Source: Neotabrizicola shimadae
GTDB lineage: Bacteria; Pseudomonadota; Alphaproteobacteria; Rhodobacterales; Rhodobacteraceae
Direction of reading: 5' to 3'
DNA length: 64,000 bases
NCBI RefSeq assembly: GCF_019623905.1
Contig: NZ_CP069370.1
Location: 496,001-560,000 of the forward strand
Shown: positions 36,057-44,745 of the stretch, in pieces
How positions within the stretch are numbered: position 1 is the first letter of the stretch
How the letters are laid out: each line of letters opens with the position of its first letter
Made by a program: the position numbers and the translations under genes
Notes under the pieces: generated by a model
Told to the model about the DNA's origin: nothing
The model's input: only the letters and a program-made list of their open reading frames with translations
The model's database searches: none

Positions 36057-38066
36057 ATGCGCTGGATCGTTCGACTGGTTTCCGTTGTCGTCACTCTCGC
36101 CATTCTTGCCGTGGCAGCCGTGTGGCTGATCCCTGCGAAGTCGGTCGCTGATATCGCCGCCAAGCAGTTCGAGGCGCGCACCGGGCGGGCGCTGACCATC
36201 GGCGGGTCGGTGGTGCCCCAGGTCTGGCCCGTGCTTGGCGTTGTGGCGGGCGATGTGAGTATCGCCAATGCGGCGTGGTCGGATCAGGGACCGATGTTCC
36301 ATGCCGACAAGCTGGAGATCGGGCTGGATGCCGCCAGCCTCATTTCCGGTGAGGTGCGGGTGACGGCGCTGATTGCGGCGGCGCCGGAGATCGTGCTGGA
36401 GCGGGCGGCCGACGGCCGCGGCAACTGGGAGCTTGGCCCCGTTGCGTTGGCGGCGACTGCGGAGACGGGCAGCGGAGACGTGGCGTCGGGCGCCGGCACG
36501 GCGCTGCCACCGCTTTCGCTGGACCGGCTGGAGGTGACGGGCGGGCGCGTGACCTATCTGGACCATGGGGCGGGCACGCGGGTGGCGCTGACGGACATTG
36601 CGTTGAAGACCGCGGTTCCCGATCCCGCCGGACCGGTCGATCTGGACCTTTCCGGGGTGATGAACGGGCAGGCCTTCACGCTGGATGCGGACATCGGGGC
36701 GATGATGGCCTTTCTGAGCGGGCAGACGGAAGCGGTAACGCTGGCGCTGCAGGCCGGTGCGGCGCAGGTTGCCTTCGATGGGCGCCTGGGTCTGGTGCCG
36801 CTTGCGGCCGAGGGGCAGGTGGAGGCCGATCTGGCCGATCTGACGGCGATTTCCGCGCTGGCCGGGGTTGACCGCCCCGCGCTGCCGCCGGGCCTGGGCG
36901 CGCGCAGTGTGACGGTGACGGGCAAGGCCATCCTGACGCCCGAGGGCAGCGCGCATCTGCGGGGCGGGACCATCGGGCTGGACGACAATGTGCTCACGGT
37001 CGAGGCCGATGTCACGCAGGGCGCCGAACGGCCGAAGATTGCGGCCCTGGTCTCGGCGCAGCGGCTGGACCTGAGCGGGCTGACGGGCGGCTCGGGCGGA
37101 GGCGGCGGTTCCGGCGGGGGCAACGGCGGTGCGGCGGGGGGCTGGCCGGATGTGGCCATCGACGCCTCGGGTCTCGGGGCAACGGATGCGCAGATCACGC
37201 TGACCACGGACGAGCTGGACCTGGGGCTTATGACGCTGACGCCGCTGCAGGCCTATATGGAGCTGGACCGGGCGCGGGCGGTCGTCGATATCTCGCGCGC
37301 CGGGGCCTATGGCGGCACGGTGTCGGGCCAGGTGATCGCCAATGCGCGCGAGGGGTTTTCCACGCGGGCGAACCTGGCGCTGGAAGACATGGACATGCAG
37401 GCGCTGCTGCGCCAGTTTGCAGGCTTCGACCGGCTTCTGGCGCGGGGCACGCTGCGGTTCAACCTGCTGGGTTCGGGCACGCGGTTGCCTGACCTGGTCC
37501 GCAGCCTGTCGGGCGAGGGCAGCCTGGCGCTTGGCCAGGGCGAGTTCCGCGGGCTGGATCTGGCGGGGATGCTGATCAACCTGGACCCGTCCTATGTCGG
37601 GCCCGAGGACAAGACGATCTTCGACAAGGTGACGGCCAGCTTTGCCGTGCAGGGCGGTGTCCTGCAGAATGACGATCTGACATTTGCCGCGCCGCTGGTC
37701 ACGGCGACAGGCGCGGGCAAGGTGGACCTGCACCGCCAGTGGATCGATTACCGCATCAAGCCGGTGGCGCTGCCCGATGCCGACGGCACGGGCGGGGTGA
37801 TGGTGCCGCTGATCATCAAGGGGCCGTGGAACTCGCCCGACCTGAAGCTGGATGTCGAGGCGCTGGCCAAGGAACGGCTGGCCGAGGAGCAGGCCAAACT
37901 GGAACAGAAAGCCAAGGAGGAACTGGCGAAGAAGGCGGCCGAGGAACTGGGCGTCACCATCGACCCCAATGCCGAGGATCTGGAGAAGGCGGCGAGGGAC
38001 GCGCTGGAACAGAAGCTTCAGGAAGAGGCGGCCAAGGCGCTGCAGGACCTGCTGGGTGGCAACTGA
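36057..38066 (+). CDS. AsmA-family protein
   Basis: A 669-residue envelope protein. A single N-terminal membrane anchor (about residues 1-25) is followed by a long beta-rich AsmA domain, a glycine-rich linker near residue 350 (GGSGGGGGSGGGNGG), and the C-terminal AsmA region (NLALEDMDMQALLR...FNLLGSG) ending in a Lys/Glu-rich coiled coil. AsmA-like proteins are thought to help lipid transport to or assembly of the outer membrane. The ATG at 36057 follows GAGGG; the frame opens 42 bases earlier without a better start. Confidence 0.88.
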   Translation: MRWIVRLVSVVVTLAILAVAAVWLIPAKSVADIAAKQFEARTGRALTIGGSVVPQVWPVLGVVAGDVSIANAAWSDQGPMFHADKLEIGLDAASLISGEVRVTALIAAAPEIVLERAADGRGNWELGPVALAATAETGSGDVASGAGTALPPLSLDRLEVTGGRVTYLDHGAGTRVALTDIALKTAVPDPAGPVDLDLSGVMNGQAFTLDADIGAMMAFLSGQTEAVTLALQAGAAQVAFDGRLGLVPLAAEGQVEADLADLTAISALAGVDRPALPPGLGARSVTVTGKAILTPEGSAHLRGGTIGLDDNVLTVEADVTQGAERPKIAALVSAQRLDLSGLTGGSGGGGGSGGGNGGAAGGWPDVAIDASGLGATDAQITLTTDELDLGLMTLTPLQAYMELDRARAVVDISRAGAYGGTVSGQVIANAREGFSTRANLALEDMDMQALLRQFAGFDRLLARGTLRFNLLGSGTRLPDLVRSLSGEGSLALGQGEFRGLDLAGMLINLDPSYVGPEDKTIFDKVTASFAVQGGVLQNDDLTFAAPLVTATGAGKVDLHRQWIDYRIKPVALPDADGTGGVMVPLIIKGPWNSPDLKLDVEALAKERLAEEQAKLEQKAKEELAKKAAEELGVTIDPNAEDLEKAARDALEQKLQEEAAKALQDLLGGN

Positions 38067-38088
38067 GCGCCGGCCCGAAGGCCGGCGC
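38067..38088. terminator. hairpin between AsmA gene and peroxidase gene
   Basis: GCGCCGGCC (38067-38075) and GGCCGGCGC (38080-38088) form a perfect 9-bp stem with a CGAA loop directly after the AsmA stop, between convergent genes. There is no T-run. Confidence 0.6.
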
Positions 38089-38110
38089 GGGGCGCCCGAG
38101 GGGCGTCAGA

Positions 38111-39148
38111 TCATTCGATCTTCTGGGTCGGCCGCGGTGTGGTGGCGGTTTCCGGCGGAAGCGCGGGAACCGTGATTTCCGGCAGCGCGCCGGTCAGGCT
38201 GTCCAGGAAGGCCACGATCTGCACGGTTTCTTCCGGCTTCAGCGCTTCGCCCAACTGGCTTTCCGCCATGATTTCCACCGCGACCGGCAGATCCCAGACC
38301 TTGCCCGAGTGGAAATAGGGCGCGGTCAGCGCGATGTTGCGCAGGGGCGCGGCGCGGAACACATATTCGTCGCTGGCGGTTTCGGTGACCTTGAAGCGGC
38401 CCTTGTCACCGGCGGGCAGCACTTCGGCGCCGGGCTTTTCGACGAGGCCGAACGGATAGTAGCCGTGGCCGCCCACGTTCACGCCGGAATGGCAGGCCGA
38501 GCAGCCCTTGTCGATGAACAGCGCGAGGCCGGCCTTGGCATCGTCGGACAGCGCGGCGTCATCGCCGTTCAGCCAGGCGTCGAAGGGGGCGGGGGTGATC
38601 AGGGTGGCTTCGAAGGCCTCGATCGCGCGGGCCATGTTGTCGAAGGTCACCGGATCCGCCTCGCCGGGGAAGGCGGCGGCGAACCATTCAGTATAGGCCG
38701 GCATGGATTTCAGCGTCACCACGACATTTTCAGGCGTGTTGGCCATTTCCACGCCCGCCTGCACCGGGCCCTTGGCCTGGGCCTTCAGGTCTTCAGCGCG
38801 GCCGTCCCAGAACTGGGCTTCGTTCAGGACGGCATTCAGCGCGGTCGGCGCGTTGCGCGGACCCTTCTGCCAGCCATGCCCGATCGAGGTTTCCATGTTG
38901 TCATCCCCGCCGGTGGCGAGGTTGTGGCAGGAGGCGCAGGAGAACACGCCGGACGCCGAAAGGCGCGGGTCGAAGAACAGCGCCTTGCCGAGCTCGATCT
39001 TTTCGGGGGTGATCGGGTTTTCTGCCACGGCCGGCACGGTCGACGGCAGGGGCTTGAAGGTGGCCAGCGCGCTATCGCGCAGGTCGTCAGCAAATGCGGG
39101 CAGGCCGATCACGCTTGTGGCAAGGGCTATGGCAAGGGATCTGCGCAT
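38111..39148 (-). CDS. ccpA: di-haem cytochrome c peroxidase
   Basis: A 345-residue periplasmic enzyme that reduces hydrogen peroxide with electrons from cytochrome c. A signal peptide ends at AFA-DD (about residue 20). Two haem c sites are C71-C74-H75 (CASCH) and C216-C219-H220 (CSACH). The length is normal for bacterial CCP. The upstream region has a perfect FNR-type box, in line with oxygen-controlled ccp genes in Rhodobacter. Confidence 0.95.
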   Translation of the reverse strand: MRRSLAIALATSVIGLPAFADDLRDSALATFKPLPSTVPAVAENPITPEKIELGKALFFDPRLSASGVFSCASCHNLATGGDDNMETSIGHGWQKGPRNAPTALNAVLNEAQFWDGRAEDLKAQAKGPVQAGVEMANTPENVVVTLKSMPAYTEWFAAAFPGEADPVTFDNMARAIEAFEATLITPAPFDAWLNGDDAALSDDAKAGLALFIDKGCSACHSGVNVGGHGYYPFGLVEKPGAEVLPAGDKGRFKVTETASDEYVFRAAPLRNIALTAPYFHSGKVWDLPVAVEIMAESQLGEALKPEETVQIVAFLDSLTGALPEITVPALPPETATTPRPTQKIE

Positions 39149-39183
39149 GGAGAACTCCTGTGGCGTTGGTTCGCGCGAGGGGA

Positions 39184-39224
39184 GTCATAGCACTCACGGC
39201 GCCGTGAATTTTGATTTGGATCAA
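39184..39224 (-). promoter_or_regulatory. FNR-type box and promoter of ccpA
   Basis: TTGATTTGGATCAA at 39211-39224 is a perfect FNR/FnrL site (TTGAT-N4-ATCAA). On the minus strand a TATGAC hexamer (39189-39184) is placed so that the box would centre near -41, the class II activation position. Between them lies the perfect palindrome TCACGGCGCCGTGA (39194-39207), perhaps a second regulator site. Confidence 0.75.
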
Positions 39225-39282
39225 TTCTAGAAAGATAAGTAAACCTACGAAAAAGATGCAGAATTTTTCTTGGTCTGTATCC

Positions 39283-39768
39283 CTATGGCAGCCGAAAACG
39301 TCGGGTCACGCGGACGCCATTCAGCGTGTGGGTGCAGCAAGCGCAGGTCGGTTCGAGCGTTTCCGGCGTGATCGTCGGGTCCGTCACCCTGAGCCGGCTT
39401 TCGTCATCGACGTAAAGCCCGCTGAACCATGCGCTTTCCCCGCCCATGAAGCACCCGAACCCCTGGTCCCGCGTCAGAGCCACCATGCGGAAGATCGGCT
39501 CTTCGCGGTCCAGTCGGGACAGGGCTTCGGCATGGACCGCCGTCCAGTCCTGCCCCACCCGCGACAGCAGGAAGCGGTAGAGCGGCGTGTAGTCGAGGCC
39601 CCTCTGCACGCCCTGCTTCATCTTGCCACGCGTCACGCCCTGGGCCTCGGCGACGCGTTCGGCCTTGCTGTGGCGCGTCCAGGCGAAGTCTGGGCCGGTG
39701 CTGTGGTGGTGGCCGCGGGCGCGCGTGTTGACCTTGCGGTACAGCGGTTCCTTGCGCCCGTCACGCAT
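39283..39768 (-). CDS. hypothetical protein downstream of gcrA
   Basis: A 161-residue soluble protein of unknown function. Notable features are a basic, histidine-containing N-terminus (RARGHHHSTG), a central FRMVALTRDQGFGCFMGG segment and a C-terminal ACCTHTLNGVRVTRRFRLP with a CxCC motif that might bind metal. It begins one base after the gcrA stop codon, so the two are almost certainly one operon. I do not recognise the family. Confidence 0.68.
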   Translation of the reverse strand: MRDGRKEPLYRKVNTRARGHHHSTGPDFAWTRHSKAERVAEAQGVTRGKMKQGVQRGLDYTPLYRFLLSRVGQDWTAVHAEALSRLDREEPIFRMVALTRDQGFGCFMGGESAWFSGLYVDDESRLRVTDPTITPETLEPTCACCTHTLNGVRVTRRFRLP

Positions 39769-39769
39769 G

Positions 39770-40387
39770 TCAGCGGCGGCGGTCGCGCCGCGCGCTCATC
39801 GGCTGGAAGGCAACGCCGACATGGGCCTCGCAATAGGGTTTGCCGGGAAGCGAGGGCAGGCCGCAGAACCAGAAGTCATCGGTCGCCGGGTCGCCGATCG
39901 GCCATTTGCAGGTGCGTTCGGTCAGTTCCATCAGCGTGAGCCGGCGCGCGCGCTTTTCCACCTCGCGCACCGAGGCGAGCGCCTCGGGGCTGATCTCGTT
40001 GGCCGAAGGCTGCGGCGGCAGTGGCTGGCCGGCGGGGACCAGCGGCTTGCGCACGGGCAGCGGCGTGACATTGGCCACGGGCGCCGCCGGGGCAGGGCGC
40101 GGTTCGGGCGCGGGGCGCGGGGCGGCGGCGACGGGTTCCGGCGCAGGCTCGGGCCGGGGGGCGGCCGCCACGGGCGCGGGCTGAGGCGCGGGCTCCGGCC
40201 GGGCGGCGGGGGCTTCGGCTTCTTCCTCGTCCTTGCCGCCGACGCGGTTCGACAGGCCCAGTCGATGAACCTTGCCGATCACGGCGTTGCGCGTGACACC
40301 GCCCAGTTCCTTGGCGATCTGGCTGGCGGACTGGCCTTCGGCCCACATCCGCTTCAGGGTCTCGACGCGCTCGTCGGTCCAGGACAT
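39770..40387 (-). CDS. gcrA: cell-cycle regulator GcrA
   Basis: A 205-residue GcrA-family protein. Residues 1-45 form the DNA-binding helix-turn-helix (SWTDERVETLKRMWAEGQSASQIAKELGG start), a Pro/Ala linker runs to about residue 130, and the C-terminal domain has CKWPIGDP and FWFCGLP...YCEAHVGVAF. In Caulobacter GcrA binds sigma-70 RNA polymerase and acts at promoters with CcrM-methylated GANTC sites. The start at 40387 follows GGAG. The much longer open frame upstream is spurious. Confidence 0.94.
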   Translation of the reverse strand: MSWTDERVETLKRMWAEGQSASQIAKELGGVTRNAVIGKVHRLGLSNRVGGKDEEEAEAPAARPEPAPQPAPVAAAPRPEPAPEPVAAAPRPAPEPRPAPAAPVANVTPLPVRKPLVPAGQPLPPQPSANEISPEALASVREVEKRARRLTLMELTERTCKWPIGDPATDDFWFCGLPSLPGKPYCEAHVGVAFQPMSARRDRRR

Positions 40388-40416
40388 CTGGTGCTCCGCA
40401 TGATCAGAAAGACGTA

Positions 40417-40448
40417 CCATTGTAACGATGGGCGCGGGGTGGCCGCAA
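40417..40448 (-). promoter_or_regulatory. candidate gcrA promoter with overlapping dyad
   Basis: On the minus strand TTGCGG (40448-40443) and TACAAT (40424-40419) are 18 bases apart. The -10 lies within a near-perfect dyad, CCATCGTTACAATGG (40431-40417), which could be an operator. Confidence 0.45.
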
Positions 40449-40522
40449 GGGCACCTGGCACTGTGCTTCCCCGCCGTCATCGGCGCCGCTAGTCTTGCCC
40501 GGTGCCAGCAAGGGGGAGCATC

Positions 40523-41662
40523 ATGGCCATCAAGACTTATCCGAACCCAGACCTGGTGGTGGGCGAGGACCGGCGGCCGCGATGGAACTCGGCTCCCGCG
40601 CGGCGGCACGGCTTTCACAACCTGCATCTGGTGACGCGCTATGCGCAAAGTTTCCGCGCCGCGCAGGTCATGGACCTGCGGCTGTCGGCCGAGCTGTCGA
40701 TCCCGGCGCGCGAGGATGTGAGGCGGCTGACGGCCAGCCCGTGGTTCAGCGCGATGGCGGTGATCGAGGGCAATCGGCTGCTGTACGAAGCCTATGCCCC
40801 GGATTTCGGTCCGGACCGACCGCATTCGATCATGTCGATTTCCAAGATGAGCACGAACCTGATCCTTGGCCGGCTGGTCGAGGAAGGGCGCGTGGGGCTG
40901 GAAGAGCGGGTGGGCGACATCCTGCCCTTCATCGGGCCGGGCTATGCCAATGCCAGGCTGCAGGACGTGCTGAACATGAATGTCCTGAACGATTACAACG
41001 AAGACTACCAGGACACCGATGCCTCGGTGTTTCACCATGAGGCGGCGACAGGGATGCGGTTGCCCGCCGGGACCGAGCCGATGAATCGCGACTTCATCGC
41101 CACCATCGGTCTCGCGCCGGGGGCGGCGGATACGGTAAACCGGTCGGGGCATTGCCTGTACAAGAGCGCCAACACCGACGTGCTGGGGCTGGTGGCCGAG
41201 GCGCGGGGCGGGCGGCCCCTGTCGGCCTGGCTGGCGGACCTGGCCGATGCGGCCGGGGTGGAAGGCGCCTTGCACATGGCGACCGACCGCACGGGCTTTC
41301 CGCTGTTCAATGGCGGCATCTGCCTGACCGCCCGTGACCTGTGCCGGTATGGCGCAGTGTTCGCGCGGATGGGCCAAGGTGTGGACGGCGCGGCCTTCGG
41401 GTCGGGCGCCTTCATCAAGGCGACCCTGGCCGATGGTGTGCCGATGCCACCGCCGCGGGGGCACTTGCGCTATTCCAACCAGACCAACACGAACGGCACC
41501 TGGCTGGGACATGGCGGCTATGGCGGGCAGTACATGGTGGCCAATCCCAAGACCGGGCGGGTGGCCTGCTTCCTGGCGGTGCTGCAAGACGAGGATGGTT
41601 ACGACACGGCCTGGTACCCCCCGCTGATCGCCATGCTTTCGGAAATCTGCACGGGGGCCTGA
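40523..41662 (+). CDS. serine hydrolase (beta-lactamase/PBP4-type family)
   Basis: A 379-residue enzyme of the class C beta-lactamase-like family (Beta-lactamase PF00144 type). The nucleophile motif SxxK is S105-K108 (SISK), a YKSAN block follows in the middle and GHGGYGG stands in the KTG position. No signal peptide is evident, suggesting a cytoplasmic esterase or peptidase rather than an antibiotic-resistance enzyme. AAGGGGGAG precedes the ATG at 40523. It is divergent from gcrA. Confidence 0.85.
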   Translation: MAIKTYPNPDLVVGEDRRPRWNSAPARRHGFHNLHLVTRYAQSFRAAQVMDLRLSAELSIPAREDVRRLTASPWFSAMAVIEGNRLLYEAYAPDFGPDRPHSIMSISKMSTNLILGRLVEEGRVGLEERVGDILPFIGPGYANARLQDVLNMNVLNDYNEDYQDTDASVFHHEAATGMRLPAGTEPMNRDFIATIGLAPGAADTVNRSGHCLYKSANTDVLGLVAEARGGRPLSAWLADLADAAGVEGALHMATDRTGFPLFNGGICLTARDLCRYGAVFARMGQGVDGAAFGSGAFIKATLADGVPMPPPRGHLRYSNQTNTNGTWLGHGGYGGQYMVANPKTGRVACFLAVLQDEDGYDTAWYPPLIAMLSEICTGA

Positions 41663-41704
41663 TTTCGGCTTCCCCTGCGGCAGCGTTTCGCGTATGGCGG
41701 CGTC

Positions 41705-41749
41705 ATGACCCTGACGCGCATCCTCTTTACCGCTTCGCGACGCCGATAA
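41705..41749 (+). CDS. possible arginine leader peptide upstream of argD
   Basis: A 14-codon frame, MTLTRILFTASRRR, ends in three consecutive arginine codons and a TAA, 99 bases before argD. Two mutually exclusive hairpins follow: 41761-41765/41771-41775 (5 bp) and 41766-41771/41779-41784 (6 bp). The ribosome binding site is weak and a possible promoter lies downstream (41793-41822), so a leader role is uncertain. Confidence 0.3.
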   Translation: MTLTRILFTASRRR

Positions 41750-41792
41750 GGCGCAAGGTCCGGCCTGCCCGGCCGTAACGGGCATTCCCTCG

Positions 41793-41822
41793 TTGACACC
41801 CGCATTTGCCTGGCCCTAGGGC
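41793..41822 (+). promoter_or_regulatory. candidate promoter upstream of argD
   Basis: TTGACA (41793-41798) is a perfect -35 hexamer; 18 bases later TAGGGC is a poor -10. It would give a short leader before the argD start. Confidence 0.4.
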
Positions 41823-41848
41823 TTGGGCGCCTGTTCCGGAGGACTTCC

Positions 41849-43027
41849 ATGATCGCTCCCGTTCTTCCGACCTATAACCGCGCCGACCTGGCCTTCGTCT
41901 CGGGCGAGGGCTCGTGGCTTCTGGCCGAAAACGGGCGACGCTATCTGGACCTGGGCGCCGGCATTGCCGTGAACGCGCTTGGCCATGCCCATCCGGCCCT
42001 GGTCGAGACGTTGACCGAACAGGCGAAGAAGCTCTGGCATGTGTCGAACCTGTACCGCATCCCGGAACAGGAGCGGCTGGCGGCGATGCTGGTGGACAGG
42101 ACCTTCGCCGACACGGTGTTCTTCACCAATTCCGGCACCGAGGCGGCCGAACTGGCGATCAAGATGGCGCGCAAGTACTGGTCGGCCAAGGGCGACCCCG
42201 ACCGCATCCAGATCATCGCCTTCGAGGGGGCCTTCCACGGCCGCTCCACCGGCGCGATTGCGGCGGCCGGGTCCGAGAAGCTGACCAAGGGCTTCGGGCC
42301 GCTGATGCCCGGTTTCACGCAACTCGCCTGGGGTGACCACGATGCGTTGCGCGCCGCCGTGACGGACCGCACTGCCGCCGTCATCATCGAGCCCATCCAG
42401 GGCGAAGGGGGCATACGCACCCTTCCCGACGCCTGCCTCAAGGGCCTGCGCGACCTGTGCGACGCAACCGGCGCCCTCTTGATCTTCGACGAGGTGCAAT
42501 GCGGGATGGGCCGCACCGGCAAGCTGTTTGCCCATGAATGGGCGGGCGTCACGCCGGACATCATGATGGTGGCCAAGGGCATCGGCGGCGGCTTCCCGCT
42601 TGGCGCCGTGCTGGCAACGGAGGCGGCGGCTGCGGGAATGGTGGCGGGCACCCATGGTTCGACCTATGGCGGGAACCCGCTTGGCTGTGCCTTGGGCGCC
42701 AAGGTGGTGGAAATCGTGTCGGACGACGCTTTCCTTGACGCGGTCCGTGCCAAGGGTGCGCAGTTCCGCCAGGGGCTGGAGGGGCTCGTGGCGAATCACC
42801 CCACGGTCTTCGAGGCGGTGCGTGGCGAGGGCCTGATCCTGGGGCTGAAATGCGTGAAGCCGAACACCGATGTGGTGAAGGCCGCCTATGCGCAGGATCT
42901 GTTGACCGTGCCGGCTGCGGACAATGTGATCCGCCTCTTGCCGGCGCTGAACATTCCCGAGGCCGATATCGCCGAGGCGCTGGCGCGCCTGGACCGCGCG
43001 GCGACGGCGCTCGGGCGGGCGGCCTGA
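41849..43027 (+). CDS. argD: acetylornithine aminotransferase (aspartate aminotransferase family)
   Basis: A 392-residue PLP-dependent class III aminotransferase. The PLP lysine is K243 in [14 protein letters not shown], and the substrate/PLP blocks [19 protein letters not shown] and [12 protein letters not shown] are typical of ArgD, which makes N-acetylornithine (and may act on succinyl-diaminopimelate precursors). GGAGG precedes the ATG. The argF gene follows 100 bp later, supporting the arginine assignment. Confidence 0.93.
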   Translation: MIAPVLPTYNRADLAFVSGEGSWLLAENGRRYLDLGAGIAVNALGHAHPALVETLTEQAKKLWHVSNLYRIPEQERLAAMLVDRTFADTVFFTNSGTEAAELAIKMARKYWSAKGDPDRIQIIAFEGAFHGRSTGAIAAAGSEKLTKGFGPLMPGFTQLAWGDHDALRAAVTDRTAAVIIEPIQGEGGIRTLPDACLKGLRDLCDATGALLIFDEVQCGMGRTGKLFAHEWAGVTPDIMMVAKGIGGGFPLGAVLATEAAAAGMVAGTHGSTYGGNPLGCALGAKVVEIVSDDAFLDAVRAKGAQFRQGLEGLVANHPTVFEAVRGEGLILGLKCVKPNTDVVKAAYAQDLLTVPAADNVIRLLPALNIPEADIAEALARLDRAATALGRAA

Positions 43028-43077
43028 AATGCCGTCCGCATATCCTGCTTGTTCTTTGTGAAAACACTCTGCGGGAG

Positions 43078-43100
43078 GCCGGGGGTGGGAAACCCCCGGC
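43078..43100 (+). other. hairpin in the argD-argF intergenic region
   Basis: GCCGGGGGT (43078-43086) pairs with ACCCCCGGC (43092-43100) over 9 bp with a GGGAA loop. It may be an mRNA processing or stability element, or a partial terminator between the two genes. Confidence 0.5.
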
Positions 43101-43127
43101 GGACGCCGCTTGCGAAAGCCTCTCTAG

Positions 43128-44054
43128 ATGAAGCACTTCCTCGATATCCACACCACCGATGCCGGCGCGCTCCGGTCGATGATCGACACGGCCCATGGCA
43201 TGAAGTCGGCCCGAAATGGACGCCCGAAAGGTGCACCGGATGACGACCAGCCGCTGAAGGGCCATATGGTCGCGCTGATCTTCGAAAAGCCATCGACCCG
43301 CACCCGCGTGTCCTTCGATGTGGGCGTGCGCCAGATGGGCGGCGAGACCATGGTGCTTTCGGGCAAGGAGATGCAGTTGGGCCATGGTGAGACCATCGCC
43401 GACACCGCCCGCGTGCTCAGCCGCTATGTCGATCTGATCATGATCCGCACCTTCGAGGAGGCGACCCTGCTTGAGATGGCGGAGCACGCCACTGTGCCGG
43501 TCATCAACGGCCTGACCAACCGCACCCATCCCTGCCAGATCATGGCCGACGTGATGACCTATGAGGAACATCGCGGCCCGATCGCCGGGCGCAAGGTGGT
43601 GTGGTGCGGCGACGGCAACAATGTCTGCGCCAGCTTCCTGCATGCCGCGGGCCAGTTCGGGTTCGACTTCACCTTCACCGGGCCGCAGACGCTGGACCCT
43701 GAGGCCGAGTTCGTGGGTTTCGCCCGCGACCGGGGATCGAAAGTGCTGATCGAGCGCGATCCGCACAGGGCCGTTGTAGGCGCAGACCTTGTGGTGACGG
43801 ACACCTGGGTGTCGATGCATGACCCCGAAAGCGCCAAGGAGCGTCGGCACAATCAGCTGCGCCCCTATCAGGTGAACGAGGACCTGATGGCCAAAGCCAA
43901 GCCCGACAGCCTGTTCATGCACTGTTTGCCCGCACACCGGAACGACGAGGCCACCAGCGCGGTGATGGACGGGCCTCATTCGGTGATCTTCGACGAGGCA
44001 GAGAACCGGCTTCACGCGCAGAAGGCGATCATGCGCTGGTGTCTGGGGAAGTAA
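43128..44054 (+). CDS. argF: ornithine carbamoyltransferase
   Basis: A 308-residue transferase forming citrulline from ornithine and carbamoyl phosphate. The carbamoyl-phosphate motif STRTR is at residues 56-60, HPCQ is present, and the ornithine-binding HCLPAH motif begins at about residue 265. Length is that of anabolic OTCases. It is the second gene of the arginine pair. Confidence 0.96.
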   Translation: MKHFLDIHTTDAGALRSMIDTAHGMKSARNGRPKGAPDDDQPLKGHMVALIFEKPSTRTRVSFDVGVRQMGGETMVLSGKEMQLGHGETIADTARVLSRYVDLIMIRTFEEATLLEMAEHATVPVINGLTNRTHPCQIMADVMTYEEHRGPIAGRKVVWCGDGNNVCASFLHAAGQFGFDFTFTGPQTLDPEAEFVGFARDRGSKVLIERDPHRAVVGADLVVTDTWVSMHDPESAKERRHNQLRPYQVNEDLMAKAKPDSLFMHCLPAHRNDEATSAVMDGPHSVIFDEAENRLHAQKAIMRWCLGK

Positions 44055-44071
44055 GGCCCCTACCGGGCCGC

Positions 44072-44629
44072 TCAGCCGACCCGGTGCTTCAGGACAACCG
44101 GCAGGACGAGGTCTTCCTCGTCCTCGAGGTGGCGGTCCAGGAGGCGGCTGAAGCGGGTGAGGTCCGGCAGGAAACGCGCCATTGCCTCGCGCCGCGCCGC
44201 CTCTCCCTCTTGCCGCAGCACGGTGTTCGCCCCCGCGGCGAAGCTGTCGATCAGTTCGTGCAGGGCATGGTGGTCACGGTCCAGCATCTCGAACCCCCTG
44301 GCGATGCCGGGTTCCAGCGCGGCCAGTTCGGGGAAATAGGCCTCGTCCTCGATCTGGTGATGGCCGATCAGGTCGTTCAGCAGGCCCGAGCCGAGCCGCA
44401 CCAGCCGGCGGGCATGTTCGTCGGGGTCGATGCGCCTGTCGATCAGGGCGTGTGCGTCGGTCTCCAGATGGCTGAGCACGCGGCGGAAGGCGAGGTGGCG
44501 GTCCAGCCAGAAGGCGGCCAGCCCGTTGAATCCCGGATGCGCAGGCCAGCCTTCGCGCGGGAGATCCCGCAAGATCAGGCGAAACTCGTCGGGCAGTGCG
44601 GTGCGGTTGGAAAGCGTGTCGTCGGTCAT
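44072..44629 (-). CDS. hemerythrin HHE domain protein
   Basis: A 185-residue helical protein of the hemerythrin-like (HHE) type. Histidine/acidic motifs suited to a di-iron site are visible in FWLDRHLAFR, LIGHHQIEDEAYFPEL, LDRDHHALHELID and LLDRHLEDEEDLVLPV. Such proteins bind oxygen or nitric oxide or sense iron and redox state; the specific role is unknown. It converges on argF and diverges from the DUF1993 gene across a region with a 9-bp inverted repeat. Confidence 0.86.
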   Translation of the reverse strand: MTDDTLSNRTALPDEFRLILRDLPREGWPAHPGFNGLAAFWLDRHLAFRRVLSHLETDAHALIDRRIDPDEHARRLVRLGSGLLNDLIGHHQIEDEAYFPELAALEPGIARGFEMLDRDHHALHELIDSFAAGANTVLRQEGEAARREAMARFLPDLTRFSRLLDRHLEDEEDLVLPVVLKHRVG

Positions 44630-44673
44630 GGGGCCGGGCCTTGCAGGGTTCCAGCCTTGCAGAGGGCCTGCCG

Positions 44674-44707
44674 CGCCGCAAGTCCGGCGTGTCTTGACCT
44701 TGCGGCG
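44674..44707. promoter_or_regulatory. 9-bp inverted repeat between divergent genes
   Basis: CGCCGCAAG (44674-44682) and CTTGCGGCG (44699-44707) are a perfect inverted repeat with a 16-base spacer, overlapping a TTGACC hexamer. It lies between the hemerythrin and DUF1993 genes and could be an operator. Confidence 0.4.
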
Positions 44708-44745
44708 TGCCCCGGCAAGGGTGGCGGCCCAACAGGGAGGCTTCC

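Noticed and set aside
40523-41662. serine hydrolase as a beta-lactamase resistance gene
   Set aside because: It has SxxK but no signal peptide and a GHGG rather than KTG box, so resistance is not supported.
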